Origin: Romanomermis culicivorax
Taxonomy: Eukaryota > Nematoda > Enoplea > Mermithida > Mermithidae
Direction of reading: 5' to 3'
DNA: 64,000 bases
NCBI GenBank assembly: GCA_963922205.1
Contig: CAWUHX010000215.1
Location: forward strand, 310,001 to 374,000
How positions within the stretch are numbered: position 1 is the first letter of the stretch; every line of letters begins with the position of its first letter. The notes under the pieces are model-generated. The model was not told the DNA's origin. It saw only the letters and a program-made list of their open reading frames with translations, and did no database searches. Position numbers and translations under genes: made by a program. Of the stretch, positions 48,158-58,670 are shown piece after piece.

Positions 48158-51100
48158 GGTGCGTGGACACTCACTGAAAAAGCACCTTCACCTATTTTTT
48201 CAATGGAAGCCACCTCACAAATCCTTCTGAAACAATGTATGGTCGGTTAAAAAGGATTGTAAACTTCAAAACAAGAATAAGTTAAAATCTTCAAAATCAT
48301 CTACGGAAAGCTTATACTATTCGAAATTTTAACTGAAGTTTATTTTTTCCAAACGAGCCTCGACGCACAGAAAGATGTTCATGCAAATAATAAGCAACAT
48401 GCATTGACCGGCAGCTTTTTTCTCGAGATGACAAATGGGAGAAGAGACTTCAACCTACAATGCGGGTTTACAGTCTGTTCATCGATTTTTACGGATTATT
48501 TTGCTTTGCGAGGCTTACTTGAAGAATGAACCATTCAAAATTTTTAAAGGTTAGGTATACTTTATTCATTTTAAAATTATGGATACCCTCATCCCAATGA
48601 GAGTAAGATCAAAATAAGCTCGTTACTGTAATCAATGGAAAAATCTATTTTTAAAAAATGAAGCTTCCTTCGATAAGCTTGTTAAACGGTCAAAATTTCT
48701 CGAGTAGCGCTGAAATATCGACACAGTTTGATACAAATCAAACGTGGGCAAGCACGATGTTTCTTTCGCGATTTCGGTCTCACTCATGAAGAAGAAATAC
48801 GGCGTTTTTCTACTGAACAAAGCTTTCTAGTACGGCAAAATTTTTCGTCAAATTGAACCTATTTTTTCGTTATTGCAGTGTCTATATCACTCCAGAGTAA
48901 AAAGACTATGGTGGGCTCACAAATTTCTAGAACTGTATCATATATGGTTAACCTCGTGAAATAGAGTTTGATACGACTCAACTGGCCATTGACTAACGGA
49001 TGCAGTACAGTATGTATGATTGAAGAATTTATATCTGTCCCACCGGAGAGACAAAAAATGTTTGCAATACATATGATGTGAACCAATCGAGATTGTCGCA
49101 GATCTGAAAAGATGTGAAATATAGTAAACTATAAAACTTTTCATACTTTTTATGGCGAAAATCATCTATAGAAAGACGGTGAAAATTTTCATGGTTCTGT
49201 GAAAATGTGACACACCGAATGCGACAATTTTCCTTCTTTCACACAAAGACTTTTGACTAGTCAACGTAAAAATTTTTTTCAATATCACTTATGTGAACCA
49301 GTCGAAATTTTCGCAGATCTGCGAAGATACGATAAAAATTGTATGCAAATTTTCATACTTTTAGTGATTAGTGAATAAGTGTGTCAGTTTTGTCACCATG
49401 TCGCTTTAGCCACTGTATCAATTCAGCCACTATTTTTTGCAGGTATTGTTCTGCTATTGATCGTCAATTGTGTCATTTGAGCTACTGCTAGCCGACTCAG
49501 CTGCATAGTCGCTGCAACTCTACTTGTTGAACTCGTCTGTGTGATGAAGTTTCTTATAATTACTGACAAGGAGAGATTAGCTAATCGTGCAGCGCGCGGT
49601 AGCAACGCTAGCACATTATGTTTGTACGAAAAAGTGAGTTCGTTTTCTTTGAACTCAAAAATTTCAAGAACGGTAAGGAGTTGAGAACTGAAAAAGACCA
49701 TTAGAGGTGTAATTGAATACACTTCCATAATGGTTTGAACTATCAAAACTTACGTTTACATCTCGAGTTATTCACTTGACACTACAGAAAAAATCAAAAA
49801 GTGTGAATATATTTTACACAACATCTAGCTGCTTCTGGGAGATGACTTAGGGGTCATTCGATAGCTCTTCAAAAGTACTCCATTTACTTTTGATTGAACA
49901 TTATAATCCGATATTCGCGTTGAACAGGGTGTCTCAAAATTTCGAGTGGTTTCGAAAATATACTTTTTCCGCCTGTAGCTCCATCAATATCCCGAAAAAG
50001 CCTAATCTAGCTTAAAATGTAGAACTCTTTAATCTGGCAGGCACATGTCGAGAGAAAACTGTAAACTACGGTATCGCCCCGGAGTCATATGTCAGAAAAT
50101 TCGTTATTTTTACAGTAAGCTGTATGTCGGACGTTATACCTCAATTAATTTTGGACATTTTTCGTCAAATAAAACACCATATGAAAGAAAAGTGAAAGTT
50201 TATCAACCTCATGAATTTTCATGGCTTTAGCTTTAGTCGTTTGTGAGAGATCTAATTCGAAAGACAGAAAAAAAGGATAATTTTTCAGCGTCGAAATTTC
50301 GAAAAAAGTCGGATAGTTAACGAACGATTGGTCAAACAAAAGTAATTACGCTCATTAGATTCCCCGTAAAAAGTTACATCAGAATCTGAAGTTCAATTGT
50401 TATTTTTTTTGGAATTTACGTTATCGCCAAAATATTTATTGGCAAATTTTGGCCATAATTTTTTTCCGAAAATTTTTTTTTCGTGGAATATGTTGTATAA
50501 CTTTGCCAATATTAAACATAAAAGCCTAAAATTTGTTTCATTGAATCCAGCGTTAAATTTTCAATTTGCTGGTGGGAAATATAATAATTACCTTTTTTGG
50601 TAGTCAGTTATTCAAATTTGAAGTTAAGGATGTGGTGTGTCGAGCTTTTGTAGTATGGTTTCTTTCGAATGCGAATATTTTAGGAACAAACGTGATAATC
50701 ATGTGCCGCGATAGCGTCAACCTATGATACAGGGTGAGCCAAAAAAATAACTTCTGGCGCTGACTTCTATAACTTTCGGATGGATAAAGCTTTTTCAATG
50801 CGGATTTCTGCATTAGAATGCCCTGTTTATCTTTGCTCTATAGGCAAAATTTTATGCTCCTAGCATTAACGGTTACTGTACAAACAGAAATTTAGTAAAA
50901 GTGGTCATTTTTCAAAAAATAAAAATTGTGAAATCAAAGTAAAAGATGTCCTATTGTGAAAAAAGTTTTGTAAAGATTTTTACGCACAAAAATACTTCAA
51001 AAGTCACCCAGATTCATAAGTTACACGTAATTTAAAGTATTAACTTTATGTTTCAATATGGGGCAAAATTTTGCCAAAATCAAGGGCTTTCGTTTTGAAA

Positions 51101-51880
51101 TTGGAAAAAAACCAAAATCAAAACAAAATCAATTCTGTCATTGACCAGATCGAAAAAACGATTGAAATTATTGGTGTTAAAGAATGCAGGACACGACAAA
51201 ACGGTTCTCTTATAGTTTCCAGCTGTTTTATGATTCTCATGATTGGATTTAGTGCACTTTTCTGTTGTAAAACATGTTGATTTTGTAAATTTTCGTCAAT
51301 TTTTCAAAATTTATTTGCAGAAAAACCGACATTTAGTATTTTTTATTCTAGTCAGTCAATATACGAGCAATCTGGCTGAAACTTTGCAGTTTTCATGCCA
51401 GATGTTTTATCTATCGACGGCAGAAACCGGATTAAAAAAGCTTCATCCGTTTAAAAGCTATGAAAGTCAATACCGGTCGCCCCCCAAATGTCATGTCTCC
51501 CCCCTAAAGCCAAAACGATAAGAGCTGGAACCTTCGCGGTTTTTTCATAATTTCGGGCATAAGGGCAAACTATGGTGTGCCTTTTGTCATTTCGCCTCTA
51601 TCTGCAAGTGGTGCTCGGTGGGGCCCCAAAAATATGCAAAAAAGCACTTTTTACGGGCCCTCAGTTCCACCATGCCCCGCAATGGGTGTGCCATATCCAA
51701 GCTCCATACTTCGGCCTAAGAATCTTGGGGATTCAATCTCAAATGAGATTTTTCATTTTTTTTAAATATGGCCTCAATTCGATTATATTGTGGTCCAAAG
51801 TCCCGGGAACCACGAAATTCGGCAATTTTGTTATATAGTACTTACGGCTTCAAAAAAATAATTTTTTGCAGCATAATGCA
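48158..51880. other. Intergenic region, no gene supported
   Basis: Short frames only. At 49,925 (CAGGGTGTCTCAAAATTTCG) and 50,729 (ACAGGGTGAGCCAAAAAAAT) there are transposon-end-like sequences. Around 51,479-51,512 a CCCCCCAAATGTCATGTCTC segment resembles, in inverse orientation, the sequence at 24,750-24,785. Confidence 0.4.
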
Positions 51881-51950
51881 CTTCGGTGCCAGAACTTTTT
51901 GCAGTTTCAATTGAACCGGTAGTCTTATTGGGATTTTTGGGACGTAAGTG

Positions 51951-52380
51951 TTTTCGATCATGGGAAATTCGATGGACGCGGTCACTTTACACGAAAAAAT
52001 ACCTTGGATGTAAACAAGTGCATTTTCGTGATTATTTGCGGCAAGGGGTTTTCGACTACGGCGAATTCAATGAATACGGTCACTTTACACAAAAATATCT
52101 CGGATGTAAACAAGTGCATTTTTGCGATTTTTCGTGCAAGGAGTTTTCGACCACGTGGAATTTAATGAATGCGATCACTTTACACACAAAATTATGTTAA
52201 GATTATACAAATGTATTTCTGCGATGTTTGGGGGAAGAGGTTTCTGACCATGGGGAATTCGATGGACACAGTCAAGTCACACAAAAATTGGTTTTTGTGT
52301 AAAAAAATTATTTCTGCGGTTTTTGTGTTGACGGGTTCTTGATCATGAGGAATTCAATGGAGAGGGTCACTTTACACTCT
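51951..52380 (+). repeat. Tandem repeat, five copies of about 96 bp
   Basis: Units start near 51,951, 52,049, 52,144, 52,241 and 52,336. Each contains a TTTTCGACCATGGGGAATTC-like block, then GGTCACTTTACACnAAAA and a GTAAACAAGTGCATTT-type block, with growing divergence to the right. The 32-codon periodicity in one frame is a by-product of the period. Confidence 0.82.
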
Positions 52381-52436
52381 GTTTACAACGTGTTGATTCC
52401 CGAATTTTTTTCAAATTTCAAGTTTCAAGTTCAAGT

Positions 52437-52649
52437 AAATTTCAAGTAAATGAGAATCATGTGCGAAAATTTTTTCTAATTTCCAACTTTTTTCTAAACA
52501 AACAGCCTTCGATTCCGTCAATAACTTCAATTATCACGTTTTTTATTGTAATACAGTATAGTGTGCGCACGCGCAGTAATTGAACAAGCAAATGAATACA
52601 TCATTTCATCTTTTTTCGGTTACGAGCATTTAAAAAGAAACAGACTATA
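52437..52649 (-). repeat. Inverted partner of the 47.6-kb element arm
   Basis: On the minus strand this reads TATAGTCTGTTTCTTTTTAA and continues for about 210 bp parallel to 47,605-47,815, including GCGTGCGCACA.TATACTGTA and the GCACATGATTCTnATTTA block. It is either a second, half-deleted copy or the far end of a composite of about 5 kb. Confidence 0.7.
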
Positions 52650-53054
52650 GTGTATTAGAAAATGCCCTGATGGGGCAGAAAAAAAGAATATACTTGCTTG
52701 GATAGTTGCTGAGCTAGAAAAAGAAGTGGACAAGATTTTAAAGAACTTGGGTTAAAGTTGGAAAAAATTCACTTTCTTTCTATTGGATTCTTTCTCAAAA
52801 AAAATTTTCCATGTCTGTGAAAAAGTATATTCTGCAGCTGAGTGCATTAACACACTTTCCAACCAAACATGTGCATCTCCGAAATTTAAGAAGGAAAAAA
52901 ATAGGTTGACCAAATAAAATTTTTTTAATAACAAATTTTCTAGTTTCAAAACCCTTGGGGTAGGTTTGTACCCTCATGACCCCCCTCACACATGTGTGCT
53001 TCCAACCGTGTTGAACTTTTTTACTGAATTTGGTGTCAACAAAATGAATCAACT

Positions 53055-54120
53055 GTGGGAAAGGGGCACATAAGATTCCACTCAACTTTTTTAGAAAAAA
53101 GGCTACAGCACAAAGTCTTCTTAACTAAATCGATTGTGCAAATTGATCGTATACTTGCTCTAATTGGAAATAGGTTTTGGTGGTCCAATATAGAAGACGA
53201 TATAATCAAATGGATCAAATCATGTGTAGTATGCCAATGGTGTCGTCCGATAACGAATCCCTTACAGCCTTTAAACCTACCCGTGGGAAATTGTAGCCAC
53301 TGATGTAGTTAGCATTTCACCATTGACGGAGAAACGACCTTATGTTATTGTTTTCATGGATTACTTTACAAAGTGGGTCCAGACGAAATGTATACTATAC
53401 CAAAAGGCTGAGACAATAATGAAGACATTCATGGAAAAAGTTGTATATACTCACGGGACGCCAACACGCCTTTTAAGCAACCAAGGGTATGCTTATATGT
53501 CTCAATTAATGATGGACATCTGCACTCTACTCGAAATTTACAAAATCAACACTACACCATACCTTCCACAATGCAATGGTATGGTGGAATGACTCAACAG
53601 AACATTGATCGAACTAATTCGAAAGGTGGCGATAATGCGTCCCGATTATAGGCCACATTATATCAAACAAAGTTTGTTTGCTTACAGAGTGACCCTCCCC
53701 CCCCACAAGACAACAAAATATTTGCCACATAGCCTATTATATGATCACGAAGCAGTTTTCCAACTAGACCAGGAAATTGCATGTCCAATAATCATTCAAA
53801 ACAACTACGAACAGAAAATCTCCTTAGCACATATAAAATCATTAACGAAAATTTCAAAAAAGCAGCTGCAGATAGAAAATTACAGTACGACCAAAAAAAC
53901 TTTCCAGGTAGGAAAACTTGTTCTCTTCCAGAAAGGTAAAATGAAAGGGAAGGCCGACATCACGAATGATGGCCTGTACGAGGTGATAGATATCGGAAAC
54001 ATTGATAAAAATGTAATAAAAATACATTGTGCAGGGAACCCTGATTCATGCATACAAATTTTATCAACCAATTGCGTAATGCCTTTCCTTGAACAAATGC
54101 CTGAGTTTTACTGTATGTAA
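53055..54120 (+). pseudogene. Degenerate Ty3/gypsy integrase (copy 1)
   Basis: Only the integrase end of a Metaviridae-type pol remains. The first frame (53,055-53,303) carries the zinc-finger part (NRFWWSNIEDD, then CVVCQ). A frame change near 53,270 leads into the catalytic core (53,281-53,592), with the first aspartate in VATDVV. The second catalytic aspartate is replaced by asparagine (LLSNQG), and a TGA follows GMVE just after the catalytic glutamate. The frame resumes 53,605-54,120 through the C-terminal part. It is the same lineage as the second copy at 57.8 kb, whose residues at these positions are intact. It cannot encode active integrase as it stands. Confidence 0.9.
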
Positions 54121-54464
54121 TAATTCATTTTAATTGTTTTATTTGCGTTTTATTCTAATTCATTTTATTTCTGTTTTATGTGTGAAAAAGTCGTGAAATT
54201 CACCATTTCAGTATCCATTTGATTCTAAAATCTAGTTTTGGGTATTTTATGACATTCTTTAGGCACTGATCAAAGGGTGAGTGCTGGGAAATTTTAATTT
54301 ATGGGTGGAATAATATTCTTTCACACACTTAGTGTGAAAGATTTAGAAATGTTTATAAGTCTTAATTTGCTCCTGACATTTTTATTTTAGTACATCACCC
54401 TCAGTGTGGAGTTATTTTTTAGATTCGATTTTTGACACTTTAATTTTTCAATCCTAATTATAAA
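54121..54464. other. AT-rich spacer after integrase copy 1
   Basis: The expected 3' end of the element. AAAGGGTGAGTGCTGGG near 54,274 is faintly polypurine-tract-like, but no recognisable LTR follows. Acceptor-like TTTTAG sites occur near 54,390 and 54,420. Confidence 0.35.
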
Positions 54465-54719
54465 TTGGAGAATTCAACAATTACAAATAACCACAATTTA
54501 TGGAATACTATCAAAACTGATATAAATTTTGGCCAAACTCAAGAGCGCCAGGAAAATACAAACTTTGTGCTCAGTGGTACGTTTGAGGAAGAAAATTATA
54601 TTTTGAAGAAGAAATATTCGAAAGAAGACTCCCAAATTGACCAGCCAGCAATTTATATGCCGAGGATTTTTGGTGTTTGTGAGCCTGATCAACTTCCTTA
54701 TGTCCAAATTTATTCTTGA
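54465..54719 (+). pseudogene. Unidentified 84-codon frame preceding the exonuclease frame
   Basis: Polar sequence (TNNHNLWNTIKTDINFG, YMPRIFGVCEPDQLPYV) with no ATG at the start of the open frame and a stop at 54,717-54,719. It is in a different frame from the exonuclease and ends 95 bp before it. It may be an upstream part of the same decayed gene. No family was recognised. Confidence 0.3.
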
Positions 54720-54814
54720 GAATTTGAATCGTTTTAAAAATAATATTTAGCTTCAAAATCTTCAAAAAATGATAGTCTAAAAATTGAGTAATGATCTTAA
54801 GATTATAATGTTCA

Positions 54815-57671
54815 TTGTATGTTTGTTCGATGGACGTATTTAACTACTTTTTTTCCTTATTCGGTTCATCACAGATGGTGATTGAAGATCCAATACTATT
54901 GAGTATGGAGGATTTAAAGTCATTTATTCAGAGCATCAATGCTGCGCAGTTTCGAGGAAGAACAGTTATAGCCCTTGATACAGAGAGTGGTAGGAAACTG
55001 AAGATATCAGGTGCGAAACCATCCAACGTGTTGAGACTCCTCACTATTTCAATGAGAGGGAAAACCTTCATTAGTGATTTAAAATTGTGGGAGAGGGATA
55101 ATGTTCAAAGAATCTACAGGACTATATTTCGTCAAGACAACATTATTATTGGCTTCCATATTAAAGAAGATATAACATTATTATTAATGAAGTACGGATA
55201 CTTGCAAGCTGAAAAAGAACAAGCAAGAAAACGCTGCCATAATATCGATTATATATTGTCCTGTTGCATTTATGACTTAGAATTAGTCATAAATGAAATG
55301 AAGAATAAACAAAAAACGCGAACGGCAACAATTAGCCCCGAGGCATTGAACTTCAGAGTATTAATAACGGAATTAGCTTTTTATGGGCTGATTCCTACAA
55401 GATTTCTTGGGTTCAATTGAATTCCTTGGAATTCAGGCAGCTAATGGATGCAGACATACTATCGGCCAAAGTTTTGCGATATGCAACATTGGACGCAAGA
55501 GGGTCATTGCTGTGTTTTTTAGTCCTTTTGCGATACGGATTTGTCTAACATCTACAAAATTGTTTTCAACTATTCCCCCATGACACAATCGAACCCGAAT
55601 TGATTGCTGATTTGGCAAAAAAGTTTCACGAAACATTTGAAGGCGAAGAAAAAGAAGAGGACTTGAAGGGGGCCTATTGAACACCCGAAATATCTGACAA
55701 TACATTCGCATTGTACTTTATGATGCGGGGGGAAGGGATAGAAACCTAGAAAATAGCCAAGAGGCAAAGCTTTGGAGACTCTTTCTGCCCACCAAATGTT
55801 TCAAATTGCTACGCTCAAGTGGAACCAGTACCAAGAGGTTGGTATCCGTGGATAGAAAGAATGGTGAAAACTCCCAATAAGAAAAAAGTGAATGATGAAG
55901 ATGAAGGAACCAACTGCAACCTTGACCTATACGATTTTTTGGCATCGAGATCTGTGGGCACACGCAAAGAGACCAAGGACATCAAGGATGGAAGATTACC
56001 GCAAGGGGTAGACCAATTGTCAAACAGCATTCATGAACAAAACGCCGTCTTGCAAGAGCACTATAAAAGCAAGGTCAGCTGTGAAATTGTGCTGGTATTG
56101 CAAGAGTTAGCCCAAAAAGGAGTAAATCCCATCCTTTACTTCCTGTGGCCACATTCAGGGCAGGAATGGAAGGCCTGGATACCAAACTTCATGTCGGGGA
56201 AATGGGCAGAGCTATGGAAAACATACAAGGAATGATTCGAATTTGCAAAAATGATGCGTCAGGTTATGCAGAAAAATGCATTGACCCCCGAAATGGCCGA
56301 TTTGTTGGAAAGGTACCCAGCTACACGCACGCAGAAATCAATATAAAATTTATTCTGCGTGTTACCAATCAAGTGGGTACCTAAAACGCCAGTAGTGCAA
56401 GTAGATGATCAACAAATAAATTTTAACGACAATGATGTGTATACTATGAATTGTCATTTTTTCAACATTTTCCATTTCTTGAACATCCACGTCACAGACG
56501 AGAACCTGATATATTGGAACGCATCATCTTGCGTATTCGAAGCTAAAAATATTCATCAACCTTCAAAGTTGAGAGTTTTTAAGTCTGTTTCTAAATGGGA
56601 TGAGAGTGATCTGATTTCCGCTGTAGAAGTTATGGTCCTGGCTAGCCAGGGTCCTACAGATATACTGTATTTATTTGAATAAACGCCGCCCTTAAATAAA
56701 CGCCACCCTCGAATAAACGCTGCACTTTTGTTTGAAAAAAGGAATAAATGCCGCCCTTAAATAAACGCCCTGGCATTTATTCGAGGATTTACTATCCTTA
56801 GTTTAAAGTGAAAAAATAAGTAACAGTTTGCAGTAGGTTGTAGTTTGAACAGTAATACATATGCATTTATAATTGGAAAAATTGAAAAAAATATCGAAAA
56901 GATAAGTAATAAAATAAGTAATAAAAATAAGCATTTATTGTTGAAAAAGTAAAAATTTTATTGAAATTTGTGGTGTTAAACTCAAAAATTAAATAAATGC
57001 CGCCCTCGAATAAACGCCGCCCTTGAATAAACATGGCACTAAGTGTACCATTGAAAAAATAAACGCCACGGTGTTTATTCAAATAAATACAGTAGCTTCT
57101 TTGGGTCAGACAATTGCTACAACCAATAATATCAAAACTTGATTTATTTTAGATCAAACCAGGGATCAAGAACACCCACACAGGAAGTAATTATTGCTGA
57201 TAACCCTATCACCCACACACCTGCTACCGGGAGTGAAGGTACAATGCAGGGAGAAAGGCTCATGGAAATCAGCAAGCCTGAAGGGAAGAGACAGACCAAA
57301 TTGAATGTGTTAATGAATATTGTCAGGATAATGAAGGAAAGGATTGAAACATTGGAAGGGAAAGTGGAAAAAGATCATTTTGGAAAGGAAGCTATAGAAT
57401 TGGCAAAGAAAATTCAAGGCACGAACAAAGAGGAGGAACCCACGAACAAGGAACCAGATGTAGAAGTTTTGTCCAAAGCCAGAAGCAAAGAGGACGATGT
57501 TGCTGAAACAAACACCTTACCCGCATTGGCCATTTACGCAAAGGCCAGTGGGCAAGGTGTAGAAGAAATTACAAATCAGGAAAAATTCTCAAGGGTGATG
57601 AAAGAAAAGTGGAGAATAAAGCAACATCAGTTGAATAAACAGGAAAACGAAGAAGAGTTGCAAAGAGTTAT
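54815..57671 (+). pseudogene. Decayed long reading frame with N-terminal DEDDy 3'-5' exonuclease domain
   Basis: The domain reads VIALDTESGR (motif I, DxE), IIGFHIKEDITLLL (motif II) and, after a frame change at about 55,418-55,429, VLRYATLDARGSLL (motif III, YxxxD). This is the DnaQ-like/MUT-7-EXD family. The preferred start is the ATG at about 54,875, after a TTCATCACAG. From 55,429 to 57,671 one frame can be followed with stops at about 55,546, 55,678, 55,750, 56,233 and 56,356 and one after the inserted MITE. Its product is Lys/Glu-rich and unrecognised (for example ALTPEMADLLERYPATR). A 432-bp MITE sits at 56,663-57,094, in phase. The frame ends where a fold-back element was inserted. 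No clear intron of normal length is needed, so it looks like a retrocopy or mobile-element ORF. The exonuclease call is solid; the origin is inference. Confidence 0.65.
56663..57094. mobile_element. TA-flanked MITE with AATAAACGCC repeats, 432 bp
   Basis: Inverted ends TACTGTATTTATTTGAATAA and its complement, with TA at both borders as for Tc1/mariner-type insertion. Inside are many copies of AATAAACGCCGCCCT in both orientations. It interrupts the decayed exonuclease frame; its length is a multiple of three. Confidence 0.82.
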
Positions 57672-57782
57672 AGGTCATTTATACTTGCCTTTTTCGGCGG
57701 AACGGAATGCAATCGACACAAGGTTATCGAACAAAACTTAAATTTTCGTTTCGTTAGATTCGGTTGTAGGTTACCATTACCA
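57672..57782 (-). mobile_element. Truncated fold-back element (third copy of the 10.75-kb family)
   Basis: Starts GGTCATTTATACTTGCCTTT and follows the inverse of the 10.75-kb copies through GGTTACCAT, where it stops in mid-element at the start of the LTR. About half the element is present. Confidence 0.75.
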
Positions 57783-58576
57783 TGTCAGAGGGTCAATTCC
57801 TCTGAACTTTGGTCCTCTAATTACCTCATTTTCATTTCCTAAAGTCTCTTTGTTGTTAAAGTGTTTCCATTTATTATTAGGTAAACAAACCGATAAAACG
57901 GTTTGTGTCACACATATTTTTGGCCCAAAACAAATAAATGGTCAGTGCGAAAGTTTTCCATACTACTTGCAGGTTGATGTTAGGCGCGTAGCAGTGTACA
58001 TTTTTCACTATTGTCATTTTTATTATTTTTGGAGAAACGTCTCCTTTTGTACGCTTTTGTCATCCTATCCTGAGGATCGGACGTTTTGTCGATATTCGCG
58101 GTGACTCGGAAGGGAGCGTGGTCGATTCTGCCGCCTACGTTTATTTGTGTATTATTGTTTCACGTCGCGAGTTAGCTTTGAGAGCCTACCCGGCCTGTGG
58201 AGTTTCGACGCTCAGTTTTGATCAAGACAATTTGTGAGTTGTTGTTCTGGAGTCAGGTTCATTTGTTTTGTCTTTCCACGAGTTTCAGCTTAGGCCGTGG
58301 ATTGAGATATCCTGAAGTCTCTGTGGCTCTGTGCACAGGGACGAACAGAAGGATCGGCAAAGCAGGGAGGAGTCAGGCGTTTGTGTTCACGTATTCGGCA
58401 TTTTGCATATTCATTTCCCACTTACTTTCACTGTTGTATTTCTCTGCACTTTTCGTTTTGCTCAAAATAAATATCTTCGTACATCAAGTCTCAGGTAGGT
58501 GCAGTAGGACTGTAATTAGTACCGGGTTAGCGTAAGGGGTCGTACCAGATTGGATCTCCCAAGAACCGCAACAACA
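57783..58576 (+). repeat. Putative 5' LTR of gypsy copy 2
   Basis: Starts TGTCAGAGGGTCAATTCC at the point where the fold-back element is interrupted. The end is chosen at AACAACA, followed by TTGGTGATTTGTACAGC, a position and sequence suited to a tRNA primer site. An earlier end at about 58,497 cannot be excluded, and no second LTR is available to compare. Confidence 0.5.
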
Positions 58577-58594
58577 TTGGTGATTTGTACAGCT
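58577..58594 (+). promoter_or_regulatory. Possible tRNA primer-binding site
   Basis: TTGGTGATTTGTACAGC lies directly after the proposed LTR end. TGG at its start is the usual complement of tRNA CCA. The tRNA is not identified. Confidence 0.3.
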
Positions 58595-58670
58595 ACAAAG
58601 GTAAATTATGAAGAAATTATCGAAACCGAAATTAATGGTGCGGAAACAGCCTGGAAGATGACTGAAAGTA

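Noticed and set aside
51886..52200. 104-codon frame with 32-residue repeats
   Set aside because: Explained by the 96-bp tandem repeat; divergence is not concentrated at third codon positions.
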